44,656 nt of DNA from Bradyrhizobium sp. (GTDB taxonomy: Bacteria; Pseudomonadota; Alphaproteobacteria; Rhizobiales; Xanthobacteraceae), in contig NZ_JAUYAN010000139.1 in the NCBI RefSeq assembly GCF_030693485.1, forward strand, positions 1-44,656, given 5' to 3'. A program made the position numbers and the translations under genes. Each line of letters starts with the position of its first letter. Position 1 is the first letter of the stretch. This document shows, piece after piece, positions 8,436 through 16,831 of this stretch. The notes beneath the pieces are model-generated. The model was not told the origin of the DNA and did no database searches. It worked only from the letters and a program-made list of their open reading frames with translations.

Positions 8436-9212
8436 ATGACCATCGACGTCATCGATCTCCGCAATTTCTATTCGCAGCGCCTCGGCATCGTGGCGCGGCG
8501 GCTGATCAATCGCGGCATTCAGGCCCGCTGGCCGGATGCGCAGGGCCAGCGCGTGCTCGGTCTCGGCTATCCCACGCCCTATCTCGGACTGTTCCGCGAG
8601 GACTCCGAGCGCTGCATCGCCTTCATGCCGGCGGCGCAGGGCGTGCTGAAATGGCCGACGGCGCGGCCGACGCTGGCCACCCTGGTCGATGAATTCTCGC
8701 TGCCGCTGCCGGACGCCGCGGTCGATCGCATCCTGCTGGTCCACGCGCTGGAAATGTCCGACGATCCCGCGGGGTTGTTGCGCGAGGTATGGCGGGTGCT
8801 GGCGCCCTCCGGCCGGCTGATGGCGGTGGTTCCGAACCGGCGCGGAGTGTGGACCCGCACCGACAACACGCCGTTCGGCCACGGCCGGCCCTATTCGCGC
8901 TCGCAGATCACGCAGTTGCTGCGGCAGACCTGGTTCACGCCGGCCTCCTGGGGCGAGGCGCTGTTCATGCCGCCAGTCGCCGGCGGCTGGTTCCTGCGCT
9001 CGGCGATGGCATGGGAACGCGTCGGCGCCGCGCTGTCGCTGCCGTTCGCCGGCGTGCATATCGTGGAAGCGACCAAGCAGGTCTATCGCGCGATCCCGGC
9101 CCACCGCGAACGCACGCGATTGATTCCGGCGCTGGAGCCGGTGCTGGTGCCGTCATCGTCCGTGCAAAGTATCTCGGCATGTCGTCCCGGCGTTTGCCGG
9201 GACGACATGTAG
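8436..9212 (+). CDS. Class I SAM-dependent methyltransferase
   Basis: A 258-residue methyltransferase-11-like protein. The usual SAM glycine loop is replaced by VLGLGYPTPYLG near residue 40. Motif II-like RILLVHALEMSDDPAGLLREV and the following RVLAPSGRLMAVVPNR fit the methyltransferase fold. This type is commonly paired divergently with gloB in rhizobia, and its substrate is unknown. The final ten or so codons (ACRPGVCRDDM and stop) come from a palindromic repeat at 9178-9209. The ancestral C-terminus was therefore probably different, ending near LVPSSS. Start at ATG 8436; only 13 nt separate its stop from the convergent DUF4167 gene. Confidence 0.85.
   Translation: MTIDVIDLRNFYSQRLGIVARRLINRGIQARWPDAQGQRVLGLGYPTPYLGLFREDSERCIAFMPAAQGVLKWPTARPTLATLVDEFSLPLPDAAVDRILLVHALEMSDDPAGLLREVWRVLAPSGRLMAVVPNRRGVWTRTDNTPFGHGRPYSRSQITQLLRQTWFTPASWGEALFMPPVAGGWFLRSAMAWERVGAALSLPFAGVHIVEATKQVYRAIPAHRERTRLIPALEPVLVPSSSVQSISACRPGVCRDDM
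9178..9209. repeat. Single palindromic unit, also likely bidirectional stop signal
   Basis: A perfect inverted repeat with 14-nt arms (CATGTCGTCCCGGC) and a GTTT loop. The GTCGTCCC...GGGACGAC ends match the family-1 units elsewhere. It overlaps the last codons of the methyltransferase gene and lies between two convergent genes. Confidence 0.8.
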
Positions 9213-9225
9213 AGAAAGTGCCGTC

Positions 9226-9996
9226 TTACTCATTCCCCGGATTGAAATCTTCGCTGGGGGCGGCCGGTGCGGCGGCGCCTTCAGGGCGCGGGCCGTGGGG
9301 CCGGCGGCGGCGGCGCGGGAAGCGTTCGCCGCCTTCGAAGGCGGCCGGCGGGTTGCTGATCTGCGGCTGCGGCCCGGTGATGAACGACGGCAGGCGATCG
9401 ACGCTGACGTCGGCGATGACCGGCTGCGGCTGCGGCGGCTGGAACTGCGGCTGCGGACGATGCTCGCGATGGGCATTGTGCTCACGCGGCTGGTGTTCGC
9501 GGGGCTGATGGTCGCGCTGCTCGCGCGGCTGGTAGGGCTGGCCCTCGCGCTGGTGCTCGCGCGGCGGCGGGTTATCGCGCGGCACGAAGGGCTGCGGCTG
9601 GGCCGGCACGAAGCCGGGCTCCTGGCCGAAATTCGAGAAGCTCTCGCTCTCGTCGTCGCTGTCCTCCGGCGCCATTTCGTTCTCGGTGCGCGGCTGCGGC
9701 TGGTTCTGCCGGAACTGCTCCTGGGCAGCGGCGATCAGGCGGAAATAATGCTCGGCATGCTGATAGTAATTCTCGGCGGCGACGGGATCGCCGGAAGAGC
9801 GCGCGTCGCGCGCCAGCTGCACGTATTTTTCGGCGACGTGGGATGCGGTGCCGCGGATCTTGATGTCCGGCCCGTTCGACTCGAACACCCGGGTCATCGG
9901 ATTCTGACCGCGCCGGTTGCTGTCGTTGCGATTGCTATTGCTGCTGCTATTGTTCCGGTTGCGCATCCGCTTGTTGTTGTTCTGACCGTTTCTCAT
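9226..9996 (-). CDS. DUF4167 domain protein
   Basis: A 256-residue protein. After an extreme Asn/Arg/Ser-rich head comes the conserved domain at about residues 33-100, with FESNGPDIKIRGTASHVAEKY, LARDARSSGDPVAAENYYQHAEHYFRLIAAA. The rest (100-256) is a long Gln/Pro/Arg/His-rich region with many REHQ-type repeats, likely disordered. The basic Asn/Arg head and Arg-rich tail suggest nucleic-acid association, which is inference. The gene follows prmC in the leftward block, but a 513-nt gap separates them. GGCGAG is a suitable ribosome site just upstream of the ATG. Confidence 0.9.
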   Translation of the reverse strand: MRNGQNNNKRMRNRNNSSSNSNRNDSNRRGQNPMTRVFESNGPDIKIRGTASHVAEKYVQLARDARSSGDPVAAENYYQHAEHYFRLIAAAQEQFRQNQPQPRTENEMAPEDSDDESESFSNFGQEPGFVPAQPQPFVPRDNPPPREHQREGQPYQPREQRDHQPREHQPREHNAHREHRPQPQFQPPQPQPVIADVSVDRLPSFITGPQPQISNPPAAFEGGERFPRRRRRPHGPRPEGAAAPAAPSEDFNPGNE

Positions 9997-10015
9997 GTCT
10001 CGCCTTTATTCCAGC

Positions 10016-10068
10016 CCTGAAGTTACCAGCCTTGAATCACTTGTCTTGAATTGCTCGGCCTTGAATTG
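10016..10068. repeat. Short tandem repeat in DUF4167 leader
   Basis: CTTGAATC (10031), CTTGAATTG (10045) and CTTGAATTG (10060) recur every 14-15 nt, preceded by a degenerate CTGAAGTT at 10016. Read on the minus strand these are CAATTCAAG units in the 5' untranslated region, ending about 20 nt before the DUF4167 start codon. Confidence 0.6.
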
Positions 10069-10269
10069 CCGATGTCATCGCAGCGCAGGTCCGGCCTGCG
10101 TCATGCGCACCGAATCGCCGTGTAATCGAGTCTCACGCAGATTTTGCCGTACGTCGCAGTCAACAAGGACGCGTTCCCCACCAGCCCAGCCTGCGTTGCC
10201 GGCTGCATCAAATCAGTCCGCCTGCCAGAACAAGCACAGGTTTATCGCGTGATTCTCTAGGCGCAATGA

Positions 10270-10482
10270 TCAGGCTTTCGTTCGCTTTGCGGTCGGAAGC
10301 AGCGCAGCTCTTTCAGCCATCGCGCTCAATTGACCTGCGTTTTGGAACCTTTCACTCGGGGCGGGCTCTCGCTCTGAGAACTCTGGCATCCACCCGCGAT
10401 ATTCCCCTCGGGGCATCACGGGGCCAGCAACCCTGGACCGACGTTGTGGCCGGAACGTAGTCGCTAACGGGGAATAATCCAA
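10270..10482 (-). ncRNA. Candidate structured RNA (unassigned)
   Basis: GATATTCCCC (10398-10407) can pair with GGGGAATAATC (10469-10479) with one bulged base, closing a 60-nt segment that itself holds G/C-rich complementary runs. A second stem can form between GCGGG (10361-10365) and CCCGC (10393-10397). The segment also contains a 70-codon frame, so a small protein is the alternative. It matches no RNA family that I can name. Confidence 0.25.
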
Positions 10483-10509
10483 GTGGTTTTTTTGCCCTGC
10501 AAGCAGGCT

Positions 10510-11382
10510 TTATGATGGCTTTTTGCGGCCGCCGACGGCCCGTCGGATGCCCGCCAGATCGGCCCGGGCGGGCCCCTCCGGCGCCAGCCCGGCCGCCATC
10601 ATCAGCTCCCTGACATCGTCGTGCTGGCCCTGTCCGACTTCCACCACGAGTGCGCCTTGCGGCGCCAGCAGCCGCGCCGCCTGCGGAATCAGCGCGCGAT
10701 AGGCGTCCAGTCCGTCGCGGCCGCCGTCGAGCGCGCCGGGCGGGTCGAAATCCCGGACCTCGACGGCGAGCCCGGCGATATCGGCCGAGCGGATGTAGGG
10801 CGGATTCGAGACCATGAGATCGAACGGGCCCGCCAGATCAGCCGCATAATCGCAGGCGATGAAGGTGGCGCGATCGGCCAGTCCGAGGTCGACCGCATTG
10901 CTGCGGGCTGTTTGCAACGCATCGCGGCTGATGTCGGTGCCGACCCCATGGGCGCGCGGCAATTCCGACAGCAGCGCCAGCAGAATGGCGCCCGAGCCGG
11001 TGCCGAGATCGGCGATGCGCAATTGCCGGTCAGGAGCAGGGCCGGCGCGCAGCATCTCCAGCGCCAGTTCGACCACGGTTTCGGTGTCGGGCCGCGGCAC
11101 CAGGGTTGCGGCCGACACGGTCAGCCGCAGTCCCCAGAATTCCCTGGCTCCGAGAATCCGCGCGACCGGCTCGCCGCCGAGACGGCGGCGGGCGAAATCC
11201 TCCAGCCGAGTCGATTCGTCCGCGCTGAGCCGCCGGCCGGCCGCCGAGATCAGGCCGGTGAGGTCGAGCCCGAGCACGGCCCCGACCAGCGTTCGCGCAT
11301 CGAGTTCGGCGGACTCGACCGAGCCGGACTTGAAGCGCGCGGTGAGCGCGCGCCGTGCGGCATCGACGGTTTGTCCGGTCAT
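10510..11382 (-). CDS. prmC: Release factor glutamine N5-methyltransferase PrmC
   Basis: A 290-residue enzyme that methylates the Gln of the GGQ motif in release factors, using SAM. The N-terminal helical domain (about 1-80) is followed by the methyltransferase domain, with LVPRPDTETVVELAL, the SAM loop ADLGTGSGAILLAL and the catalytic NPPY (in LMVSNPPYIRSADI). Start chosen at ATG 11382 (MTGQTVDAARRAL). The frame extends upstream to 11490, but those codons lie in a repeat element. The nearest purine-rich sequence, GGGGA 10 nt upstream, comes from that repeat's flank. It sits just after prfA, its substrate's gene, the usual order in bacteria. Confidence 0.95.
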   Translation of the reverse strand: MTGQTVDAARRALTARFKSGSVESAELDARTLVGAVLGLDLTGLISAAGRRLSADESTRLEDFARRRLGGEPVARILGAREFWGLRLTVSAATLVPRPDTETVVELALEMLRAGPAPDRQLRIADLGTGSGAILLALLSELPRAHGVGTDISRDALQTARSNAVDLGLADRATFIACDYAADLAGPFDLMVSNPPYIRSADIAGLAVEVRDFDPPGALDGGRDGLDAYRALIPQAARLLAPQGALVVEVGQGQHDDVRELMMAAGLAPEGPARADLAGIRRAVGGRKKPS

Positions 11383-11411
11383 GCGTCGTCCCCGCACAAA
11401 ACCATCCACCC

Positions 11412-11531
11412 GTCGTCCCTGCGAACGCAGGGACCCATACGCTGCGGCCTCGCGGTTCGGGTACTGAACGTCAACACCTTCCACACCCACAAGCCTCTGT
11501 GGTTATGGGTCCCTGCGTTCGCAGGGACGAC
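11412..11531. repeat. REPIN-like paired palindromic repeat, family 1 copy B
   Basis: The left unit (11412-11439) and right unit (11504-11531) are perfect 28-nt inverse copies separated by 64 nt. Each unit is GTCG + TCCCTGC stem-loop + CCCATA. An additional fragment, GTCGTCCCCGC, lies at 11385-11395. The element separates prfA from prmC. Confidence 0.9.
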
Positions 11532-11548
11532 TAGATAGAGAGCTTCGC

Positions 11549-12634
11549 TCACGCCGCCGCACCCTGGGCGGCGAGTTGGGCGGCCTGATGCTCCGTGGTC
11601 AGCGCGTCCACCAGTTCGCCGAGCGCTTCGCCCGCGATCACCTGCGGCAGTTTGTAGAGCGTCAGGTTGATGCGGTGGTCGGTAACGCGGCCCTGCGGGA
11701 AATTATAGGTGCGGATCCGCTCGGAGCGGTCGCCGGAGCCGACCTTCTCGCGGCGGTCCGCCGCACGGGTCGCGTTGATGCGCTGCTGCTCGGCGTCATA
11801 GATGCGCGAGCGCAGGATGTTCATCGCCGAGGCGCGATTCTTGTGCTGCGAGCGGCTGTCCTGCATCATCACGACGATGCCGGTCGGGATGTGGGTGATG
11901 CGGATCGCCGATTCGGTCTTGTTGACGTGCTGGCCGCCGGCGCCCTGCGCGCGCATGGTGTCGATCCGCAAATCGTCGTTCTTGATCTCGACGTCGACCT
12001 CCTCGACCTCCGGCAGCACCGCCACCGTCGCCGCCGAGGTGTGAATCCGCCCTTGCGTCTCGGTGTCGGGCACCCGCTGCACCCGGTGCACGCCGGATTC
12101 GAATTTCAGCTTGGCGAATGCGCCGCGGCCCTGCACCTCCGCGATGATTTCCTTGTAGCCGCCCATGGTGCCTTCGCTGGCGGAGATCGCCTCGACCTTC
12201 CAGCCCTGCAGGGCGGCAAACCGCTCATACATCCGGAACAGGTCGCCGGCGAACAACGCGGCCTCGTCGCCGCCGGTGCCGGCGCGGATTTCCAGCACGA
12301 CGTTGCGCTCGTCCATGGCGTCCTTCGGCAACAGTGCGACGCGGATCTGCTGCGCCAGTGTGAGGCTGCGCGCGACCAGCGTTTCGCGCTCCGCCTCCGC
12401 CATGCCGCGCATCTCGGCGTCGGTGGCGGGGTCGGCGATCAGCGCATCGATGCCGGCCAGTTCGGCATTGGCGGCGCGGTAGGTCTTGACGGCGTCGATC
12501 AGCGGATTGAGTTCGGAAAGCTCGCGGGTGATCCTGACGTAATTCTCCGAGCTCATCTGGGCGAGCAGTTGCGCTTCCAGCGAGGCGTGGTGCGCCAGCA
12601 GGACATCGAGTTTGGCTTCAGGGAGTATCGACAT
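11549..12634 (-). CDS. prfA: Peptide chain release factor 1
   Basis: A 361-residue class-I release factor that reads UAA and UAG. The GGQ motif for peptidyl-tRNA hydrolysis lies in [18 protein letters not shown]. The codon-recognition PxT tripeptide is PDT in [16 protein letters not shown], the RF1 position (RF2 would have SPF). There is no internal frameshift site, as expected for RF1. It lies between ptsP (111 nt upstream) and prmC (166 nt downstream, gap filled by a repeat), all read leftward. Length is typical for the family. Confidence 0.97.
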   Translation of the reverse strand: MSILPEAKLDVLLAHHASLEAQLLAQMSSENYVRITRELSELNPLIDAVKTYRAANAELAGIDALIADPATDAEMRGMAEAERETLVARSLTLAQQIRVALLPKDAMDERNVVLEIRAGTGGDEAALFAGDLFRMYERFAALQGWKVEAISASEGTMGGYKEIIAEVQGRGAFAKLKFESGVHRVQRVPDTETQGRIHTSAATVAVLPEVEEVDVEIKNDDLRIDTMRAQGAGGQHVNKTESAIRITHIPTGIVVMMQDSRSQHKNRASAMNILRSRIYDAEQQRINATRAADRREKVGSGDRSERIRTYNFPQGRVTDHRINLTLYKLPQVIAGEALGELVDALTTEHQAAQLAAQGAAA

Positions 12635-12745
12635 GGTTTCGTCTCGAACTGCACCGCGCGCATTCAGAAAAAAGGGGATACCGGTTTTGCGGACAGAATG
12701 CGCGCCAATTATGGAATTGGGTTCGTCAAGCGGTGCGGAGCCTCG

Positions 12746-15013
12746 CTACAACGACAGCCCCTCGGCCTCGGCGAATGCCGTCAGTTTCTCGCGGAGCGAC
12801 ACGCTGCCCGCGGGCGCCTCGAGCAGCGGCAGCATCATGGCCTCGGCTTTCCTGGCGTCGAGGTCGAGAATCATCGCCTTGACCGGACCGTGGCCGGTGG
12901 CCGACAGCGACAGTGAGCGATAGCCCAGTGCGATCAGCGCCAGCGCGCCGAGCGGTTTGGAGGCCATCTCGCCGCACAGCGAAGCGGACTTCTTCGCCGC
13001 ATTGGCCTTCACCACGATTTCGCGCAACGCCCGCATGATCGGCGCCGACATGGTGTCGAACCGTTCGGAGACCTTGGCATTGCCGCGATCGACCGCGTAC
13101 AGGAACTGGAACAGATCGTTGGAGCCGACCGAGACGAAGTCGACCTTCTTCAGGAGTTCGTCGAGCTGATAGAGCAGCGCGGGCACTTCCACCATGGTGC
13201 CGACATCGATGCGTTCCGGCAGCGCATGGCCGTGCTGGCGCAGATAGGTCAGTTCGCGCTCGACGATGCCCTTGGCGAGGTCGAATTCGGCGACTTCGGA
13301 AATCATCGGAAACATGATGCGCAGCGCGCGGCCGCCGCCGGCGCGCAGCAGCGCGCGGATCTGGCCGCGCAATAACCCGGGACGGTCGAGCCCGAGCCGG
13401 ATCGCGCGCCAGCCGAGCGCGGGGTTTTCCTCGACCACGGTCTCCATATAGGGCAGCGCCTTGTCGCCGCCGATGTCGAGGGTGCGGAACGTCACCGGCT
13501 TGGAGCCTGCGGCATCCAGCACCGCGCGATACAGCGCGAGCTGGTCGCTGGTCCGCGGCAGGCTCTGGCCGACCATGAATTGCAGCTCGGTGCGGAACAG
13601 TCCGATGCCGGCCGAGCCGGTGTCGTCGATATGCGGCAGGTCGATGATCAGGCCGGCATTGATCATCAGTTCGATCGGCTGGCCGTCTTTGGTGACGCAG
13701 GGCCGGTCGCGCAGCGCCAGATATTGCGCCTGCCGCCGGGCGCGAAACCGCACCCGCTCGGCATAGGCCGATTCGATTTCGGCCGAGGGCCGGATGTAGA
13801 TCGAGCCGGAGGTGCCGTCGACGATGACGGCGTCGCCGGGGTCGGCAATGCCGGGCGCGTTCGGTATTTCGCCGACCGCGGGAATCCCCAGCGCCCGCGC
13901 CACGATCGAGACGTGTGAATTGGCGGTGCCTTCCTCCAGGATCAGCCCGCGCAGGCGGTTGCGATCGTAGTCGAGCAGGGCGGCGGGGCCCATCGCGCGC
14001 GCGATCAGGATGGCGTTGTCGGGCAATTGCTCCCGGGACGGCGCGTGATCGCGGCCCACCAGCTGCCGCATCAGGCGATGCCCGAGATCCTCGAGGTCAT
14101 GCAGGCGGTCGCGCAAGTAGGGGTCGGTGGAGCGCAGCATCCGCGCGCGGGTGTCGGACTGTACGCGTTCGACCGCGGCCTCCGCGGTGAGGCCGGTGGC
14201 GACCGCTTCGTGCAGCTTGTGCGACCAGCCGTGATCGTTGGCGAACATGCGGTAGGCTTCCAGCACGTCGCGGTGTTCGCCGCCCTCGGCGACGTCGCCG
14301 CGCTCCAGCATGCGGTCGAGATCGGCACGCAGTTTCGCCAGCGCGGTGTCGAGCCGCTTGATTTCCTTCGGCAGGTCCTCGGCGATGTAATTGGTGATGA
14401 CGACGCGCGGCTCGTGCAGCACGACATGGCCGAGCGCGATGCCGTCGGACAGGATCGCGCCGGTCTTGTGCAGCGAGTGCCGCGCCGCCGGCTCGGCGCC
14501 GGGCTGCGCCAGCGCCGACAATTCGCCCGAGGCGATCATCTCCGCCAGCACCATGGCGGTGGTCTGCAGCGCCTCGACCTCTTCCTCGACATAGGTGCGC
14601 TTGGCGCGGTTCTGCACCACCAGCACGCCGAGCGTGTTGCCGGCGCGCAGAATCGGCACGCCCAGGAACGAATGATAGATTTCCTCGCCGGTCTCCGGGC
14701 GGAACGAGAACGCCGGATGGGTTTGCGCGTCGCTCAGATTGAGCGGGTTCGCCTCGCTGGCGACGAGGCCGACCAGGCCTTCATGCGAGGAGAGCACGGT
14801 GCGGTGGACGGCGTCGCGGTTGAGGCCTTCGGTGGCGTAGAGTTCCAGCGTGTTGTCGACGCGCAGCACATAGGTCGAGCAGACCTCGGCCACCATGTTG
14901 GCCGCGATCAGCACCACGATCTTGTCCAGGCGCTCCTGGGCGGAGACCTGCTCCGCCATGGTTTCGCGGAGCCGTCTCAGCAAGACGCGGGGGCCTCCCG
15001 ACGCGCTCCGCAT
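12746..15013 (-). CDS. ptsP: Nitrogen PTS enzyme I, PtsP (GAF + PEP phosphotransferase)
   Basis: A 755-residue protein that moves phosphate from phosphoenolpyruvate to NPr in the nitrogen-related phosphotransferase system. An N-terminal GAF sensor (about residues 20-165) binds small ligands such as glutamine in relatives. The enzyme I body follows, with the phospho-acceptor His in GTANSHVSIVARALGIP. The PEP-binding segments are FRTLDIGGDKALPY, EENPALGWRAIRLGL, MVEVPA and VSVGSNDLFQFLYAVDRGN, and the catalytic Cys is in SLCGEMA. GGGGGAGG, 9 nt before ATG 15013, supports this start. lysC lies upstream on the same strand, as in many rhizobia. The 388-nt gap between them is rich in hairpins. Confidence 0.95.
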   Translation of the reverse strand: MRSASGGPRVLLRRLRETMAEQVSAQERLDKIVVLIAANMVAEVCSTYVLRVDNTLELYATEGLNRDAVHRTVLSSHEGLVGLVASEANPLNLSDAQTHPAFSFRPETGEEIYHSFLGVPILRAGNTLGVLVVQNRAKRTYVEEEVEALQTTAMVLAEMIASGELSALAQPGAEPAARHSLHKTGAILSDGIALGHVVLHEPRVVITNYIAEDLPKEIKRLDTALAKLRADLDRMLERGDVAEGGEHRDVLEAYRMFANDHGWSHKLHEAVATGLTAEAAVERVQSDTRARMLRSTDPYLRDRLHDLEDLGHRLMRQLVGRDHAPSREQLPDNAILIARAMGPAALLDYDRNRLRGLILEEGTANSHVSIVARALGIPAVGEIPNAPGIADPGDAVIVDGTSGSIYIRPSAEIESAYAERVRFRARRQAQYLALRDRPCVTKDGQPIELMINAGLIIDLPHIDDTGSAGIGLFRTELQFMVGQSLPRTSDQLALYRAVLDAAGSKPVTFRTLDIGGDKALPYMETVVEENPALGWRAIRLGLDRPGLLRGQIRALLRAGGGRALRIMFPMISEVAEFDLAKGIVERELTYLRQHGHALPERIDVGTMVEVPALLYQLDELLKKVDFVSVGSNDLFQFLYAVDRGNAKVSERFDTMSAPIMRALREIVVKANAAKKSASLCGEMASKPLGALALIALGYRSLSLSATGHGPVKAMILDLDARKAEAMMLPLLEAPAGSVSLREKLTAFAEAEGLSL

Positions 15014-15401
15014 ATGCCGATACCTCCCCCTGCCAAGCCAGCAACCGGGGTGGCCGGGAGCTGGCGCTATAAACCAGTGAAAACAACAATTTCAATCAAT
15101 CGGCGCCGCCACAAAGGTCGAAACCGGCCGAATCAGCATGGCCACAAAACTGTGGCACAGTTTGCGGCCCACCTATCCGGCCGTATAGCGAATCGAGGCT
15201 TGTTTTGCCAAGCAAAACGCCTGCCAGAGACGATAACGTCTCTGTCAGCCCATGGCGGCGCCCGCCAAGGGAAAATCATTCCAAATTGGATGATGCCGCG
15301 TGTGAATTCCGTGGTGCGACGAACGCCACTTAATCCCTCCCCACCGCTACGCGGGAGGAGGGAGCGCACCGGCGATGACGTTACATCGAGTTTCTAATCG
15401 G
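15014..15401. promoter_or_regulatory. lysC-ptsP gap with operator-like palindrome and hairpins
   Basis: No gene is seen. An 8-1-8 perfect inverted repeat, AAACTGTG-G-CACAGTTT, lies at 15147-15163. Perfect hairpins follow at 15202-15218 (GTTTTGC, loop CAA) and 15226-15243 (AGAGACG, loop ATAA). A fragment of the CTCCC-type repeat lies at about 15331-15366. None has a U tract for leftward transcripts, so they do not look like simple terminators. Confidence 0.5.
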
Positions 15402-16655
15402 CTACGCCTGATCCAGCCCATACAGGGTATGCAGCGTGCGCACCGCGAGTTCGGTGTAGGCCGCGTCGATCAGCACCGAAAACTTGATCTCGGAGGTGGT
15501 GATGGCGCGGATGTTGATGTTGCGGGCGGCGAGGGCGGCGAACGCCTGCGCGGCGACGCCGGCATGGCTGCGCATGCCGCTGCCGATCACCGAGACCTTG
15601 GTGACGTCGGTGGCGCTGTCGAGCCGGGCATAGCCGATGGCGGATTTGGCCGCCGTGATGGTGTCGCGGGCGCGGGTATAATCCGAGGCGGGCACCGTGA
15701 AGGTGAGGTCGGTGGTCTTGCCGTCTTCCGAGACGTTCTGCACGATCATGTCGACGTTGATATTGGCTTCCGCCAGCGGGCCGAAGATCGCCGCGGCGAT
15801 GCCGGGCTTGTCCTCGATCTGGCGGACGGAAATCTGGGCTTCGTCCTTGGAAAAGGCGATGCCGGTGACGACGTGGCTTTCCATGATTTCCTCCTCGCCG
15901 CAGATCAGCGTGCCCGGTGGGGCGCCATGCGGGTCGATATCTTCGGGCTTGTCGAAACTGGAGCGGACGAAAATCGGCATGTTGTGCACCATGCCGAGTT
16001 CCACCGAGCGGACCTGCAGCACCTTGGCGCCCTGCGACGCCAGTTCCAGCATGTCCTCGAACGCGATCCGGTCGAGCCGGCGGGCCTTCGGTACCACGCG
16101 CGGGTCGGTGGTGTAGACGCCGTCGACGTCGGTGTAGATGTCGCAGCGGTCGGCATGGATCGCGGCCGCGATCGCCACCGCCGAAGTGTCGGAACCGCCG
16201 CGTCCGAGCGTGGTGATTCGCTGCGTGGCGGGATTGATGCCCTGAAATCCCGCGATCACGGCGACTTCCTTGCGCTCCCCAAAACGGCTGATCAGCTCGG
16301 CGCCGTCGATTTCGAGAATCCGGGCCGAGGCATGTGCGTCGCTGGTCTTGATCGGGATCTGCCAGCCCTGCCAGGAGCGTGCCTGGATGCCGAGCGCCTG
16401 CAGTGCGATCGCCAGCAGGCCGGCGGTGACCTGTTCGCCGGAGGCCACCACGGCGTCATATTCGCGCGCGTCATGCATCGGCGACGCCTCGCGGCACCAT
16501 GCCACCAGCTCGTTGGTCTTGCCGGACATCGCGGAAACCACCACGGCGACGTCATGGCCGGCGTCGACCTCGCGCTTCACATGGCGCGCGACGTTGCGGA
16601 TACGTTCGATATTGGCGACCGATGTGCCGCCGAATTTCATCACGAGGCGGCCCAT
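15402..16655 (-). CDS. lysC: Aspartate kinase
   Basis: A 417-residue enzyme that phosphorylates aspartate at the entry to lysine, threonine and methionine synthesis. The kinase domain begins MGRLVMKFGGTSVANIERI and includes VAVVVSAMSGKTNELV, GRGGSDTSAVAIAAA and TDVDGVYTTDPR. Two C-terminal ACT domains (about residues 265-410) provide feedback control by end-product amino acids. Start chosen at ATG 16655, because the upstream extension to 16811 is not conserved-looking and would precede the family N-terminus. The PH-domain gene is divergent 176 nt away. Confidence 0.96.
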   Translation of the reverse strand: MGRLVMKFGGTSVANIERIRNVARHVKREVDAGHDVAVVVSAMSGKTNELVAWCREASPMHDAREYDAVVASGEQVTAGLLAIALQALGIQARSWQGWQIPIKTSDAHASARILEIDGAELISRFGERKEVAVIAGFQGINPATQRITTLGRGGSDTSAVAIAAAIHADRCDIYTDVDGVYTTDPRVVPKARRLDRIAFEDMLELASQGAKVLQVRSVELGMVHNMPIFVRSSFDKPEDIDPHGAPPGTLICGEEEIMESHVVTGIAFSKDEAQISVRQIEDKPGIAAAIFGPLAEANINVDMIVQNVSEDGKTTDLTFTVPASDYTRARDTITAAKSAIGYARLDSATDVTKVSVIGSGMRSHAGVAAQAFAALAARNINIRAITTSEIKFSVLIDAAYTELAVRTLHTLYGLDQA

Positions 16656-16831
16656 GACGACTGGTGCATTCCCTGAGGGGTTGAGTATGGTGGCCGGCGC
16701 GCAAAACCAGAGCGCGCCGCCCGAAAGGCGCGTATACATAACGGCGCGGTTGCGGGCAAGCAACCGGGTTCCTGTCATCGCAAAGGGGTTGGCAGGGATG
16801 CAGCGGTTCAAAGGGTAATTGAGGCCAGCGT

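Larger units (their letters stand above)
9997..10509. other. Unassigned 513-nt gap between prmC and DUF4167 gene
   Basis: The left part (10016-10068) is the DUF4167 leader with a 14-15 nt tandem repeat. The right part (about 10270-10480) shows paired segments suggesting a folded RNA. An open frame at 10270-10482 on the minus strand (70 codons, TTG start) has codon use less G/C-ending than neighbouring genes, so I do not call it coding. No tRNA, tmRNA, RNase P, SRP or 6S RNA signature was recognised. Confidence 0.5.

Noticed and set aside
10266..10460. tmRNA, SRP RNA or 6S RNA in the prmC-DUF4167 gap
   Set aside because: GGAAGCAGC near 10296 resembles part of the SRP RNA tetraloop region, but the paired GGTCAGG-type context is missing. 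No tag-peptide frame or T-loop for tmRNA was found.
11549..12634. Programmed frameshift in a release factor
   Set aside because: The protein is RF1 (PxT motif), the frame is continuous, and RF2-type frameshifting does not apply.
15375..16676. 433-codon frame antisense to lysC
   Set aside because: lysC is fully supported by catalytic motifs and ACT domains; the antisense frame is a codon-bias artefact.
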